NCBI RefSeq assembly: GCF_002021565.1
Contig: NZ_MSZX01000012.1
Coordinates: 124,027-188,026 of the forward strand
Direction: 5' to 3'
DNA length: 64,000 nucleotides
DNA from: Paenibacillus selenitireducens
Lineage (GTDB): Bacteria; Bacillota; Bacilli; Paenibacillales; Paenibacillaceae
Made by a program: the position numbers and the translations under genes. Below, piece by piece: positions 8,438 to 17,128 of the stretch (its first letter is position 1; every line of letters starts with the position of its first letter). The notes beneath the pieces were generated by a model, which was not told the origin of the DNA, searched no databases, and worked only from the letters and a program-made list of their open reading frames with translations.

Positions 8438-9481
8438 TTAGCTTTGAACAGACCATGCCTCTAGAGACAATGTTGGTTCCCCTTTAATCTCTTGCGTCGT
8501 AATTTCGCCGCGCTTCCACTTCAAATAGGCAGCCGCCCCAATCATTGCTGCATTGTCGCTGCACAGGGAGAATGGCGGGATCAAGAGCGGCAATCCTTCC
8601 TTATCACAACGCGCGGTTAGCGCTTCTCGCAATCCCCGATTGGCAGCCACCCCGCCACATAGAACCAATTGCTTCACACCGTACTCTTTTGCCGCACGGA
8701 TGGATTTCTCGGTTAATACATCAATGACAGATTCCTGGAAACCCCGCGCCACTTTCGAGAAGTCCAGATTCTCATTCCGCATTTTTGTCTGATTAATGAC
8801 ATTCAATACTGCGGACTTCAATCCACTGAAGCTAAAGTCATACGATCCAGGTTCTAGCCAAGCACGAGGCAATTCCACCGCGCCTTCCGCTTCCTGCGCA
8901 AGGCGATCCACGTGAGGTCCTCCGGGATACGGAAATTGGAGCGCACGTGCTACTTTATCATAAGCTTCACCAACAGCGTCATCGCGTGTTCGCCCAATCA
9001 CTTGGAAGACACCTTCCCGCTCCATCAGCACGAGCTCCGTATGCCCACCCGACACAACCAGCGCCAGACACGGATATTCCATCTCATGCACGAGCTGATT
9101 CGCGTAGATATGTCCCGCAATATGATGCGTTCCGATCAATGGCAAGTCCAATGCTAAGGCTAAGGATTTCGCCGCTACGACGCCGACCAGGAGTGCACCG
9201 ACCAAGCCGGGCCCCATGGTTACCGCGATGGCGGATAGATCTGTTAGCGCAATGCCTGATTCCTCCACCGCTTCTTCAATCGTCACCGTAATGGTCTCCA
9301 CATGCTTGCGCGAGGCCACTTCCGGAACAACTCCACCGAACCGTTTATGCGTCTCAATCTGACTTGCGACAATATTTGATAAGATCTCTTTGCCGTTTTT
9401 GATGACAGCAACGGAGGTTTCATCGCAACTCGTTTCTATCGCAAGAATATAACTCGGGTTATCATTACGCTCGTTACTCAT
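8438..9481 (-). CDS. tsaD: tRNA N6-threonylcarbamoyladenosine transferase TsaD
   Basis: TsaD transfers the threonylcarbamoyl group to A37 of ANN-decoding tRNAs, with TsaB and TsaE. The ASKHA fold is shown by the N-terminal [12 protein letters not shown], the metal-binding THHIAGH, the loop VVSGGHTEL, and the C-terminal [12 protein letters not shown] and CSDNAAMIG. From the ATG at 9481 the product has 347 residues, the family's usual length, and begins MSNERN. A start at 9508 would add nine unlikely residues. The start overlaps the end of rimI by 8 bases (ATGAGTAA), so the four genes tsaE-tsaB-rimI-tsaD form a coupled operon, as in Bacillus. Confidence 0.96.
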   Translation of the reverse strand: MSNERNDNPSYILAIETSCDETSVAVIKNGKEILSNIVASQIETHKRFGGVVPEVASRKHVETITVTIEEAVEESGIALTDLSAIAVTMGPGLVGALLVGVVAAKSLALALDLPLIGTHHIAGHIYANQLVHEMEYPCLALVVSGGHTELVLMEREGVFQVIGRTRDDAVGEAYDKVARALQFPYPGGPHVDRLAQEAEGAVELPRAWLEPGSYDFSFSGLKSAVLNVINQTKMRNENLDFSKVARGFQESVIDVLTEKSIRAAKEYGVKQLVLCGGVAANRGLREALTARCDKEGLPLLIPPFSLCSDNAAMIGAAAYLKWKRGEITTQEIKGEPTLSLEAWSVQS

Positions 9482-9995
9482 GGTTGTCACCCGCTTCCTC
9501 CATTCCAATCGCTCCCCATTCCGCAGGGATGTCTGCCCACATAATCATCGCATCTTCATTGTTATCCGAATAATAACGCGGACGTATCCCGGCGGATGTA
9601 AACCCAAATTTCTTATATAAATTCTGCGCAACCGTATTGGATACGCGGACTTCCAGCGTCATTTTACGCATGCCCACATAACTTGCAGTTCGCATCATTT
9701 CGGATAGCAATCTTGCCCCAAGTTTCTGTCCCCGATAGTCCTGATGAACCGCAATATTCGTCACATGGGCTTCATCCATAATCGTCCACATGCCGCCATA
9801 ACCGATAATCTTCCCGTCCAATTCCATCGCCATATAGCGGGCAAAATGATTCCGTTTCAATTCATTGCGGAACGCTTCGGCGGTCCATGGTAGCGTAAAA
9901 GCTTGTTTCTCTAACTCCACGATGGTCGGAATATCTTCCAGACGCATCAATCGAAAACAGAGACCGTTATCCGTCCGTTTTTCCTGCTCTTCCAT
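9474..9995 (-). CDS. rimI: Ribosomal protein bS18 alanine N-acetyltransferase-like GNAT
   Basis: A GNAT acetyltransferase of 173 residues between tsaB and tsaD. The acetyl-CoA loop is [12 protein letters not shown] near residue 100, preceded by ITNIAV-type strand VTNIAVHQ and followed by [13 protein letters not shown], all typical of RimI. I start at the ATG at 9995, which has an AAGGAGG site 9 bases upstream. Earlier in-frame codons would overlap tsaB out of frame. RimI acetylates the N-terminus of ribosomal protein S18 in E. coli; in Firmicutes the target is less certain. Confidence 0.92.
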   Translation of the reverse strand: MEEQEKRTDNGLCFRLMRLEDIPTIVELEKQAFTLPWTAEAFRNELKRNHFARYMAMELDGKIIGYGGMWTIMDEAHVTNIAVHQDYRGQKLGARLLSEMMRTASYVGMRKMTLEVRVSNTVAQNLYKKFGFTSAGIRPRYYSDNNEDAMIMWADIPAEWGAIGMEEAGDNHE

Positions 9996-10011
9996 GATTC
10001 GAATCCTCCTT

Positions 10012-10836
10012 TTACTGCTTCTTAAGCAGGTTCGCTTCCGCTTCTGCCAGCTGCGTATAATTCGGTTCCAGGCGGTGCGCATCATCTGACTCCCCTTGTA
10101 ACAATCGCTTGCCTCCAGTAAGTCCCAACCAACGCGCTTCCATGGTATTCGGCACAATGCTTACGGGACAGCCGATACTCGATTGTAATCGTTCAGCCTC
10201 TGTTCGATGCAGTTCCACGTCACCGACAACCCAAATATGGGACGGAATACCTTCCGTGACGGTTCGTTCTATTAATTGGTCTACCCAATCCTTCATCAGA
10301 CGAACCCGATCCTCCTGAACCCCTTGCCATCCAATCTTCTCACCATTCAATTGTCCTTGCCATAGCGACGTATAGACTTGTCCGCGACGCGCATCCATCA
10401 TAGGGATCACCCAATGTACATCAGCTTGTCCTTCAACCCATTCACCCAAAGGAAGCATGACCTCACGCGGTGAATCCTGGAGCATCTCCGTTCCTTGCTG
10501 CCACCCGGCTAACGCCAAACCTTCCAGACTGGATACGCCGACAATAGGCTTTTTAGAGACCCATGCGAGTGTTTTCCCCACCGTAACACCAATGCGGACA
10601 CCTGTGTAAGAACCAGGTCCGCGACCTACGATAATCCCATCTATATCTTGTACTTGCAGAGCCAGCGCATCCAGCGCTTCTTTAATCGTCGGCGTCAAAT
10701 ATAAAGAGTGATTCCGTTCTGCCGAAGAGCAAATTTCCTTCAATACCTTCGTTCCCTCTACCACTGCGACAGTCAGCATATGGGTAGAAGTATCTATGGC
10801 CAAGTACCGTTTCTGCGACATCTGTTGTTCCGTCAT
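10012..10836 (-). CDS. tsaB: tRNA threonylcarbamoyladenosine biosynthesis protein TsaB
   Basis: TsaB is the non-catalytic ASKHA-fold partner that dimerises with TsaD in t6A synthesis. It shows YLAIDTSTHMLTVAV at the N-terminus and the family motif GRGPGSYTGVRIG near residue 71, followed by KTLAWVSKKPIVGVSSLE. At 274 residues it is somewhat longer than typical, with extra length around residues 120-200. A second possible start lies five codons downstream (MSQKRY). It lies 6 bases after tsaE and 16 bases before rimI. Confidence 0.94.
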   Translation of the reverse strand: MTEQQMSQKRYLAIDTSTHMLTVAVVEGTKVLKEICSSAERNHSLYLTPTIKEALDALALQVQDIDGIIVGRGPGSYTGVRIGVTVGKTLAWVSKKPIVGVSSLEGLALAGWQQGTEMLQDSPREVMLPLGEWVEGQADVHWVIPMMDARRGQVYTSLWQGQLNGEKIGWQGVQEDRVRLMKDWVDQLIERTVTEGIPSHIWVVGDVELHRTEAERLQSSIGCPVSIVPNTMEARWLGLTGGKRLLQGESDDAHRLEPNYTQLAEAEANLLKKQ

Positions 10837-10842
10837 GATTGA

Positions 10843-11307
10843 CTATACTCCATTCTCGTTCAGTTTCTCGCACCATGATGCATAGGGCACCCCTTGCGCT
10901 TTACAATGAAACAGGCGTTCTGTCTCTCCAGCATATTCAATGTAAATATGAAGATGCGCGGGCGGGAGAAGCTCTGTAATCAGGCTAGACCACTCGACAA
11001 CCGTTAAGCCTTCGCCGTAAAAATATTCATCAAGCCCCAGCTCGTCCGCTTCTTCCATCGAAATCCGATATACATCCATATGGTAAAAAGGAAGCTTCGC
11101 TCCTTCATACTCTTTAATAATCGTAAACGTCGGGCTGTTTACCACATCCTTCACCCCGATCGCTCGTGCGAGCGCTTGTGAAAAGCGCGTCTTCCCAGCT
11201 CCTAAATCGCCGTCCAATGCAATAACAGCGCCCGGTTCTATCCAGTAGGCCAGCCGTTTGGCCAGTTGCTCCGTATCCGCTTCAGACGCAGATCGAAATG
11301 TAAACAT
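10843..11307 (-). CDS. tsaE: tRNA threonylcarbamoyladenosine biosynthesis ATPase TsaE
   Basis: A P-loop ATPase of 154 residues that drives cycles of the TsaBD complex. Walker A GDLGAGKT is near residue 34, SPTFTIIKEY near 60, the metal and nucleotide residues in YHMDVYRI near 75, and VVEWSSLI near 105. I prefer the ATG at 11307 because AAGGTG lies 9 bases upstream. A TTG at 11331 would add eight residues. It is the first gene of the t6A operon. Confidence 0.94.
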   Translation of the reverse strand: MFTFRSASEADTEQLAKRLAYWIEPGAVIALDGDLGAGKTRFSQALARAIGVKDVVNSPTFTIIKEYEGAKLPFYHMDVYRISMEEADELGLDEYFYGEGLTVVEWSSLITELLPPAHLHIYIEYAGETERLFHCKAQGVPYASWCEKLNENGV

Positions 11308-11398
11308 GTGCGACAACACCTTCAACTCCAATTCTAGGGGGGTTCATGTCCTTTATTATATCATCCTTGCCTCTGCCTGCAATATTGCATACCCTGCA

Positions 11399-11453
11399 CA
11401 AAAAAAGCCCGATCCCTGGCAGCACGTCTTACGCACTGAGGGCTCGGGCTTCT
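11399..11453 (-). terminator. Terminator of sspH
   Basis: On the minus strand AAGCCCGAGCCCT pairs with AGGGATCGGGCTT across a longer internal loop and is followed by seven Ts. It lies about 30 bases after the sspH stop. Confidence 0.8.
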
Positions 11454-11480
11454 CAAATTCACATCCGATTTCATCACTTT

Positions 11481-11672
11481 CTACTGGAACTTCTGCTCCT
11501 GCAGCCGATCAACAGATACCGTCATTGTATCCGTTGGACTTGTACCTACTTGCACGGTAGCCATTTTATTCGCGATATCTACATTTTCGATCCATACAGA
11601 ATTGCCATCATCCAGATGTACTGGAATCGTGTCTTTACTCTCATAGATTTGCTGTGCGCGTTGCACATCCAT
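11481..11672 (-). CDS. sspH: H-type small acid-soluble spore protein
   Basis: A 63-residue protein beginning MDVQRAQQIYESKDTIPV, with VWIENVD near residue 25 and an acidic/polar C-terminus ending in DRLQEQ. This matches the SspH family of minor small acid-soluble proteins made in the forespore and packed in the spore core. A GAGGAGG site lies 7 bases before the ATG. A sigma-G-like promoter stands about 50 bases upstream and a terminator follows, so it is a single-gene unit. It indicates that the organism forms endospores. Confidence 0.88.
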   Translation of the reverse strand: MDVQRAQQIYESKDTIPVHLDDGNSVWIENVDIANKMATVQVGTSPTDTMTVSVDRLQEQKFQ

Positions 11673-11719
11673 TCGTTATTCCTCCTCAAGTTGCGGTTAC
11701 GCGTGCGATGATCTTTTAC

Positions 11720-11749
11720 AATATACCCGATCCCTTGATGTACCATTCA
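11720..11749 (-). promoter_or_regulatory. Sigma-G-like promoter of sspH
   Basis: On the minus strand TGAATG (11744-11749) and GTATATT (11720-11726) are 17 bases apart. They resemble the forespore sigma-G pattern TGAATA and CATAHTA, with one or two mismatches in each element. The assignment rests partly on the gene's family. Confidence 0.45.
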
Positions 11750-11767
11750 CCAAAAATTGCAATTCAT

Positions 11768-13198
11768 CTATAACAGCGGAGAGAGCATACGAGCCAGCAT
11801 CTCCTTGATCTTTTGCATTCTGGAACGCTGCTCGAATTCTTTGAGTATAATCTCCTTGCTGTCCTTCAAATCTTGCTCGAAATCCACATATAACCGCTCG
11901 ATCGTACTTCGTTCGAATAATACGGCATTCAGTTCGAAATTACTAAATAAACTCCGCATATCCATATTCGCCGTACCTACGGATGCCAGCATATGATCCA
12001 CAATTACGATCTTGGCATGCATAAACCCCTTCTGATATTGATAAAATCGTACACCCGCTTGCATCAGCTCCTCGACATAGGATAATGAAGCGAGGTTCAC
12101 CAGCTTCGAATCGTTCACCCCTGGAATAATGACGCGCACATCTACTTTACTGACCGCTGCCGTTTTCAGTGCCGTAAAAATGCTCAGGTCCGGAATAAAA
12201 TAGGGGGTCTGAATATAGATACGCTGCTTCCCTACAGAGATCGCTCCGAAGAACATCTCCTGAATCGCATCCCATCGGGAATCGGGACCGCTCGCGATCA
12301 TCTGCACTTGTTCTGAACCCTGGCAATGATGACTTGGATAGAGTTCAGGATCGTCTAGTTCTCTATTCGATACGACAAACCAGTCGTTAATGAATGTATT
12401 CTGTAGAAAATACACGGCATCGCCTTTCAGCTGAATCTGCGTATCCCGCCAAAATCCGAGCTTCTTATCGTTGCCTAAATATTCATCGCCAATATTAATG
12501 CCGCCGACAAATCCTACTTTTCCATCGACCACTAAAATTTTACGGTGGTTCCGAAAGTTCACTTTGCGATGATACAAAGCAAATAATGGCGGTAAAAAGC
12601 TAAAAAACTCAATTCCGCTATCCCGTAACGGCTTAACGAATCTCGCATTCAACCCGTAACTCCCGAGCCCATCGACAATAATACGCACCTTCACGCCCTC
12701 ACGCGCTTTCTTCAATAGCAGCTGCTGAAATCGGGTTCCAATGCGATCTCCTCGAAAAATATAAAATTCCAAATGAATATGATGCTCCGCCTTCTCCATC
12801 GCCTTGAACATGGCCTCATAGGTGGCTTCTCCGTTCGTTAAGACCTCCGTATCATTGCAGCCGCTGATCGGACTTTCCGACAAATGGGACAACAATCGGA
12901 ACAATCGGCTTTCTCTGCGAAGTTCAAAGTTATTGCTCTGAAATGGACGTGTAATGATAGACGAGTTCTGCCAGATCGCCTTTTTCCTTTTGCGAAACAA
13001 ATGGGTGCCTTTCTTACGAACTTTCCGCCGATTTTTATAATCTTGAGCGACGAAATAATAGACCGCGAACCCGATGACGGGAAAGCAAAACAAGATAAGC
13101 AGCCATGCCACAGCCTTCGATGGATGCCGATATTCTACAATGAGAATGGTCGCAATTTGGAAAATAAATATGATTAATGCAAGCGCCAACCATGCCAT
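11768..13198 (-). CDS. cls: Cardiolipin synthase (phospholipase D family)
   Basis: A membrane enzyme of 476 residues that joins two phosphatidylglycerol molecules into cardiolipin and glycerol. Two N-terminal hydrophobic segments (residues 3-20 and 30-50) precede a cytosolic part with two HKD motifs: HRKILVVDGKVGFVGG near residue 220 and HAKIVIVDHMLASVGTAN near 400, each with the GG/G-T-N context of the family. Length is normal for Cls. A GGGGGGAGA site precedes the ATG. It is transcribed toward sspH and diverges from the M23 peptidase gene. Confidence 0.95.
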   Translation of the reverse strand: MAWLALALIIFIFQIATILIVEYRHPSKAVAWLLILFCFPVIGFAVYYFVAQDYKNRRKVRKKGTHLFRKRKKAIWQNSSIITRPFQSNNFELRRESRLFRLLSHLSESPISGCNDTEVLTNGEATYEAMFKAMEKAEHHIHLEFYIFRGDRIGTRFQQLLLKKAREGVKVRIIVDGLGSYGLNARFVKPLRDSGIEFFSFLPPLFALYHRKVNFRNHRKILVVDGKVGFVGGINIGDEYLGNDKKLGFWRDTQIQLKGDAVYFLQNTFINDWFVVSNRELDDPELYPSHHCQGSEQVQMIASGPDSRWDAIQEMFFGAISVGKQRIYIQTPYFIPDLSIFTALKTAAVSKVDVRVIIPGVNDSKLVNLASLSYVEELMQAGVRFYQYQKGFMHAKIVIVDHMLASVGTANMDMRSLFSNFELNAVLFERSTIERLYVDFEQDLKDSKEIILKEFEQRSRMQKIKEMLARMLSPLL

Positions 13199-13393
13199 AG
13201 CTTCTCTCCCCCCTAACGAACACTGTATCTCTTAGTTTTCACATGAATATCAATTACCTATACCCTTACACCAAACTTCATAATCGCCATACGTCGATTT
13301 TTTTAGCATGTTTCCATGGACAACGGAATACAATCGCATCTATAGTAGTCTATTCTAAGAACGGTTATGCCTTCCACGTGGAAAGGAGAACCT

Positions 13394-14374
13394 ATGAAAA
13401 AAAGATGGTTAACAAAAAAATGGTCCCTTCTTGTCATTCGAGATGCCACGCAAGGGGTCAAACAGGTCGATGTGCCCATGATGTTGCTTGTATCTGTCCC
13501 TTTGCTCACCGCGGTATCCGTCTCAAGCTATATCGTAGGGCTAAAAATGAACGCGGCTTCTCAGATTGAAGGTTTACAGCATACGATCCATGCTAATGCA
13601 ACCGCATCGAAGCTGGAAGTTCAGGCGAGTGAACAGACCATTGATGAGCTGCAGAATGAAATCATTCGTCTCTCCTCTGATGCCCAATCGATGAAAGCGC
13701 GCATGGAACATATCAATACCATGGAGAGCACCCTTCAATCCCTCATCCAGAAGTATGCCAAAACCGATCAACCCAAAGAGACGATCGTCACCTCACTCCC
13801 CTGGGATGCGATGGAGGATATCGGAGGCGATTACTTCCCGGTGGACCAAGATGAGATTATGCGTCTTGCACAAGAGACAACCCAGGAGTATGACCAGATG
13901 GAAGCCATCCTGGATGTCATGAGACAGAATGTATCCAACACCGTGCAGCACGTAAAGGATGTGTTCCAGAATACGCCCACGGGATGGCCTACTTCATCCA
14001 GACGTCTGACCTCCAGCTTCGGCTATCGTCGTGATCCCATGACGAGGCGTGCTGCTTTTCATGCCGGAGTTGACATCGCAGGATCCGTAGGAGACCCGGT
14101 ATTTGCTGCTGCAGATGGGAAAGTGATCACGACAGGATCCGATGGTTCGCGTGGAAAGTACATTGTCATTGAGCATTCGAAGGGGTACCAAACCTGGTAC
14201 ATGCATCTGCACCGCATTGATGTCCGCGAGGACGAGCGAATTGTGAAGGGCGAACGAATAGGTCGACTTGGAAATACGGGGCGCAGTACGGGTCCGCACC
14301 TTCATTTTCAAATTGTGAAAGAAGACCAACCGATTGATCCATTGCCTTTTATTATGCCAACGGAGGAGGAATGA
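13394..14374 (+). CDS. M23 family metallopeptidase with N-terminal membrane anchor
   Basis: A 326-residue envelope protein. Residues 29-48 form one membrane segment, residues 60-120 are a likely coiled coil, and the C-terminal 130 residues are an M23 (LytM-type) domain with HAGVDIAG, HLHRID and GPHLHFQI, which supply the His/Asp zinc ligands, so the peptidase is predicted to be active against peptidoglycan cross-bridges. I start at the ATG with AAAGGAG just upstream. The next gene, 3 bases later, is a bactofilin; this pair recurs in many bacteria and ties cell-wall cutting to a cytoskeletal scaffold. It could act in cell shape or sporulation. Confidence 0.92.
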   Translation: MKKRWLTKKWSLLVIRDATQGVKQVDVPMMLLVSVPLLTAVSVSSYIVGLKMNAASQIEGLQHTIHANATASKLEVQASEQTIDELQNEIIRLSSDAQSMKARMEHINTMESTLQSLIQKYAKTDQPKETIVTSLPWDAMEDIGGDYFPVDQDEIMRLAQETTQEYDQMEAILDVMRQNVSNTVQHVKDVFQNTPTGWPTSSRRLTSSFGYRRDPMTRRAAFHAGVDIAGSVGDPVFAAADGKVITTGSDGSRGKYIVIEHSKGYQTWYMHLHRIDVREDERIVKGERIGRLGNTGRSTGPHLHFQIVKEDQPIDPLPFIMPTEEE

Positions 14375-14377
14375 CTT

Positions 14378-14788
14378 ATGCTGGGACGCAACAAAAAGCT
14401 TCGTCAAATCGATACGTTGATCGGTCAAGGGACGACCATTGAGGGTCAGATTAAATGTCAAAGCTCTTTACGTATTGACGGGAAATTTCAAGGCGAAATT
14501 GAAGCCACTGGGAATGTTGTGATTGGCGAGCACGGCATTGCAGAATCGAACATTCATGCAAGAGAAGTCATTATAGCAGGCAAGGTGCTTGGCGATGTGA
14601 CGACCAAGGGGCATCTGATGATTATGAGCAGCGGGCAGCTGCACGGGAATTACACAGGGCCCTCCATTATCATTCATGAGGGTGCGGTCTTCAATGGCGA
14701 GAGCAGAATCGAAAAGATAGAACCTCTGTCCATGATGCAAGAGTCTGAATCCTCCACATCCCATAAGAATAACAAGCAGGCAGGTTAG
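14378..14788 (+). CDS. Bactofilin (polymer-forming cytoskeletal protein)
   Basis: A 136-residue bactofilin. The core from about residue 12 to 110 is the repetitive beta-helix typical of DUF583, with Gly/Val/Ile-rich rungs (SSLRIDGKFQGEIEATGNVVIG and the following rungs). A short basic N-terminus and a polar C-terminal tail flank it. Bactofilins form filaments without nucleotide and localise cell-wall enzymes. A GGAGGA site overlaps the 3' end of the M23 gene, so the two are co-transcribed and probably function together at the membrane. Confidence 0.92.
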   Translation: MLGRNKKLRQIDTLIGQGTTIEGQIKCQSSLRIDGKFQGEIEATGNVVIGEHGIAESNIHAREVIIAGKVLGDVTTKGHLMIMSSGQLHGNYTGPSIIIHEGAVFNGESRIEKIEPLSMMQESESSTSHKNNKQAG

Positions 14789-14799
14789 CTGCTCCTCTA

Positions 14800-15121
14800 A
14801 AAACGCTGAATCCTTCTTCGGACACCATCCACCAACCACAGCAGCAATGGAATCAATAATCCGATTACGAGCATATAGAGTGACAAAATTATTCTGAGCC
14901 AGCTCATAACTGGGGTAGGGCAGTGCAGATACATAGTTCAGACCTAGCACGAGCATGCAGGCTAAGGTCACCAATAACAACAGGATGCTCCCTATGAGAT
15001 TGCCCACCCATAGAGCTGGGAAAGACCTCTCTGGACGTTCGATTTCAGCGGGACAGATTATTAACAAAAATAGATTGGGTAATCCGGTAAACCCGACAAA
15101 TAGAAGCATGGACCTGAACAA
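14800..15121 (-). pseudogene. Remnant of a GerAB-family spore germination transporter
   Basis: The minus-strand translation has about 105 residues that look like two consecutive membrane spans and the loop of a GerAB/YndE-type protein. It contains PNLFLLIICPAEIERPERS, then ALWVGNLIGSILLLLVTL, VLGLNYVSALPYPSYELA and a following RIIDSIAA. The typical protein has about 360 residues; the N-terminal two thirds are absent, replaced by another gene's terminator, and the frame then runs antisense into the bactofilin gene. I read it as a decayed fragment. The match is from memory of the family pattern. Confidence 0.5.
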
Positions 15122-15166
15122 TGAAATGCCGTTCTTTAAATAACAGGATGCTAAACATCGAACGAC

Positions 15167-15197
15167 AAAAAAAACCGCCCCTCATTAGAGGAGCGGT
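15167..15197 (-). terminator. Terminator downstream of the small cysteine-rich gene
   Basis: On the minus strand ACCGCTCCTC/GAGGGGCGGT with a 4-base loop is followed by a T-run of seven or more. It lies about 100 bases after the stop codon of the small gene. Confidence 0.8.
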
Positions 15198-15298
15198 CTG
15201 TTCTTTGTAATTAGTCATGATGAATCGACTGGAAACGAACTTTACAGCGGCTGCCAAAACCAAAAATGCGCCTCATCGATATTCATGGATGCGGGACT

Positions 15299-15499
15299 TT
15301 ACTTCGCGGAAGAAGGTTCTGGCATAGCAATGGCCATGAACTGTTCTTGCATGGGGGACAGAGAATAGCATGATTCACAGCAACCGAGTGGCACCCCAAC
15401 GCGGTAATATCCTGTAGTAAAAACAATGCGTCTCAGATGTGTTGGCTGTGTCGTATTGCATGCCAAACAATAGATGAATTCCGTATGGATTGCTCTCAA
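15299..15499 (-). CDS. Small cysteine-rich (zinc-ribbon-like) hypothetical protein
   Basis: I do not recognise a family. The product has 66 residues with CLAC near residue 11 and GCCESC near 44, a pair of Cys-X2-Cys knuckles about 30 residues apart that could bind one zinc. The start is a TTG with a GGAGG site 9 bases upstream. A longer frame exists but its extra N-terminus is not preceded by a ribosome site. The gene has its own TTGACA promoter, an operator-like palindrome just after it and a terminator downstream. It lies just beyond the last gene of the polysaccharide cluster. Confidence 0.55.
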   Translation of the reverse strand: MRAIHTEFIYCLACNTTQPTHLRRIVFTTGYYRVGVPLGCCESCYSLSPMQEQFMAIAMPEPSSAK

Positions 15500-15559
15500 T
15501 TTACTCAACCTCCATTGAAGCCGAATTGAACCTAGCACGATGTATGTAAATGTAATAAT

Positions 15560-15610
15560 GTTACAATATGTATCATCATCTACGTTACACCATTTCTCGT
15601 AAATTGTCAA
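15560..15610 (-). promoter_or_regulatory. Promoter and XRE-type operator of the small cysteine-rich gene
   Basis: A perfect TTGACA (minus strand, 15605-15610) and a weak -10 17 bases further (15582-15587) are followed by GTTACA-ATA-TGTATC at 15560-15574. This operator-like palindrome matches those at the xre/pilZ region near 40.2 kb and lies where a repressor would block transcription. A separate 14-base palindrome TATACATATGTATA is at 15618-15631. Confidence 0.5.
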
Positions 15611-15678
15611 TTTTAACTATACATATGTATATGTGCTTAATCTTTAAAAATGACAAATTTCCTCGATAAAGCTCGCTT

Positions 15679-16542
15679 CTACGAATCTTTCACCCATGAC
15701 GTAAGAGCTTCGCGCCAATCGCGGAGGGGAGCTAATCCAATTCGCTTCAATGCTGTCGACGCAAGAACAAGGTGTGACGGCTGTCTAGCATACCTCGACG
15801 GCTCCGCTCGAAAATCATCCTTGCTATGTTCCATGTATACAGGTCTAGCGATCTGAGATTCGATCGCTTGCATAAAATCAGTTTTCGACCCATATCCGCT
15901 ATTCGTCATATGATAGAGTCCGTAATGGGTTGTCTCCATCAGCATCATCATGTAAGAGACTAGATCCGGGATATAGGTGGGACATGCTATCGTATCATAT
16001 TGAAGATTCCATAAAGATGACGGCGAAGCGGATGAATATCGGTCGATCTCGATCTCCACGGCATCGGCTCCGAACAACCATGCTGTGCGAATAATGAAAT
16101 GCTCCTCATGAATGGCTTGAATAAACCGTTCACCGGCTAATTTAGAGGCTCCATAGACATTCACCGGCAAAGCGTAATCCATCTCCTTATAGGGTTGTTC
16201 TGATGTCCCCTGAAAGACCTGATCCGTACTGAGATGAACAAGCTTCGCGCCAATGGTCTTTGCAGCAAGCGCCATATGACGAGCTCCATAAGCATTCACA
16301 CGATAGGCTTCCTCTGGCTCCACTTCCGCCCTATCCACATCCGTGAAAGCCGCTGTATGAATGATGATGTGCGGCTGATGGGCGAGACAAGCCTCTATCA
16401 CTTGAGACTCGTCTTTGATATCCACGTCTTTCTTATGGCATGCAATGACATGGTAATCCAGCGACGACAGCATCTCACAGCATACCTTGCCTAGGTGGCC
16501 GTCAGCGCCTGTAATCAGTACTTTTGGAGACTGAGTTGCCAT
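15679..16542 (-). CDS. rmlD: dTDP-4-dehydrorhamnose reductase-like protein
   Basis: An extended short-chain dehydrogenase of 287 residues, the last step in making dTDP-L-rhamnose. The nucleotide-binding loop is ITGADGHLGK near residue 9, HTAAFTDVDRAE near 70 is typical of RmlD, STDQVF near 103 supplies the Ser/Thr, and the catalytic pair is YGASK near 128. The start at 16542 has GGAGGG 8 bases upstream and lies just after an overlap with the end of rmlC. It is the 3'-terminal gene of the polysaccharide cluster. Middle residues 160-190 are somewhat unusual, so a related reductase is possible. Confidence 0.85.
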   Translation of the reverse strand: MATQSPKVLITGADGHLGKVCCEMLSSLDYHVIACHKKDVDIKDESQVIEACLAHQPHIIIHTAAFTDVDRAEVEPEEAYRVNAYGARHMALAAKTIGAKLVHLSTDQVFQGTSEQPYKEMDYALPVNVYGASKLAGERFIQAIHEEHFIIRTAWLFGADAVEIEIDRYSSASPSSLWNLQYDTIACPTYIPDLVSYMMMLMETTHYGLYHMTNSGYGSKTDFMQAIESQIARPVYMEHSKDDFRAEPSRYARQPSHLVLASTALKRIGLAPLRDWREALTSWVKDS

Positions 16543-16546
16543 GCCT

Positions 16547-17104
16547 TCATCCCTCCGCATCAAGAGATAATTGCGCCTTAGCTAGCACGGGATGCTTCTG
16601 ATCTTTATCAGACAAATGCGGATGTTCTGTTGGCCATGGAATCGACAATGCCGGATCATTCCACAAGATCCCGCGATCATGGGCAGACGCATAGAATTGA
16701 TCCACTTTATAGCTGACTTCGGTATTCGGAACAATCGTACAGAATCCATGGGCAAATCCTTGCGGTACCAAGAGCTGACGCTTATTCTCGGCGCTTAAGA
16801 TGACGCCGTACCATTGACCAAATGTGCTCGATTCCGGTCGAATATCCACGGCCACATCGTAAATCGCTCCGACCAATACGCGCACCAGCTTCGTCTGCGC
16901 TTTTGGAGCAAGCTGGTAATGGAGCCCGCGAAGCGTCCCCGCCTGTTCGGACAAGGAATGATTATCTTGTACGAAGTTCATGTGAATGCCTGCCGCAGCG
17001 AATTTCTCGGCATGATAACTTTCCATAAAGAATCCTCTGGCATCACCGAATACGTCTGGTTCAACCAATACGACGCCGTCTAAAGGTGTTGAAATTACAC
17101 GCAC
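16547..17104 (-). CDS. rmlC: dTDP-4-dehydrorhamnose 3,5-epimerase
   Basis: A cupin epimerase of 185 residues. It shows GFFMESYH near residue 25, FVQDNHSLSEQAGTLRGLHYQ near 43-63 with the catalytic His, and VPQGFAHGF near 115, all family hallmarks. The GTG start has AAGGAT 8 bases upstream. It precedes rmlD in the same operon. The partner genes rmlA and rmlB are not in the window, so the dTDP-rhamnose precursor must come from genes elsewhere. Confidence 0.95.
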   Translation of the reverse strand: MRVISTPLDGVVLVEPDVFGDARGFFMESYHAEKFAAAGIHMNFVQDNHSLSEQAGTLRGLHYQLAPKAQTKLVRVLVGAIYDVAVDIRPESSTFGQWYGVILSAENKRQLLVPQGFAHGFCTIVPNTEVSYKVDQFYASAHDRGILWNDPALSIPWPTEHPHLSDKDQKHPVLAKAQLSLDAEG

Positions 17105-17128
17105 ATGTACACATCCTTTTTCCGAAAT

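Noticed and set aside
14468-15121. Minus-strand frame of 217 codons as one intact gene
   Set aside because: Half of it is antisense to the bactofilin gene. Only the part from 14800 on resembles a protein family, so I list that part as a remnant.
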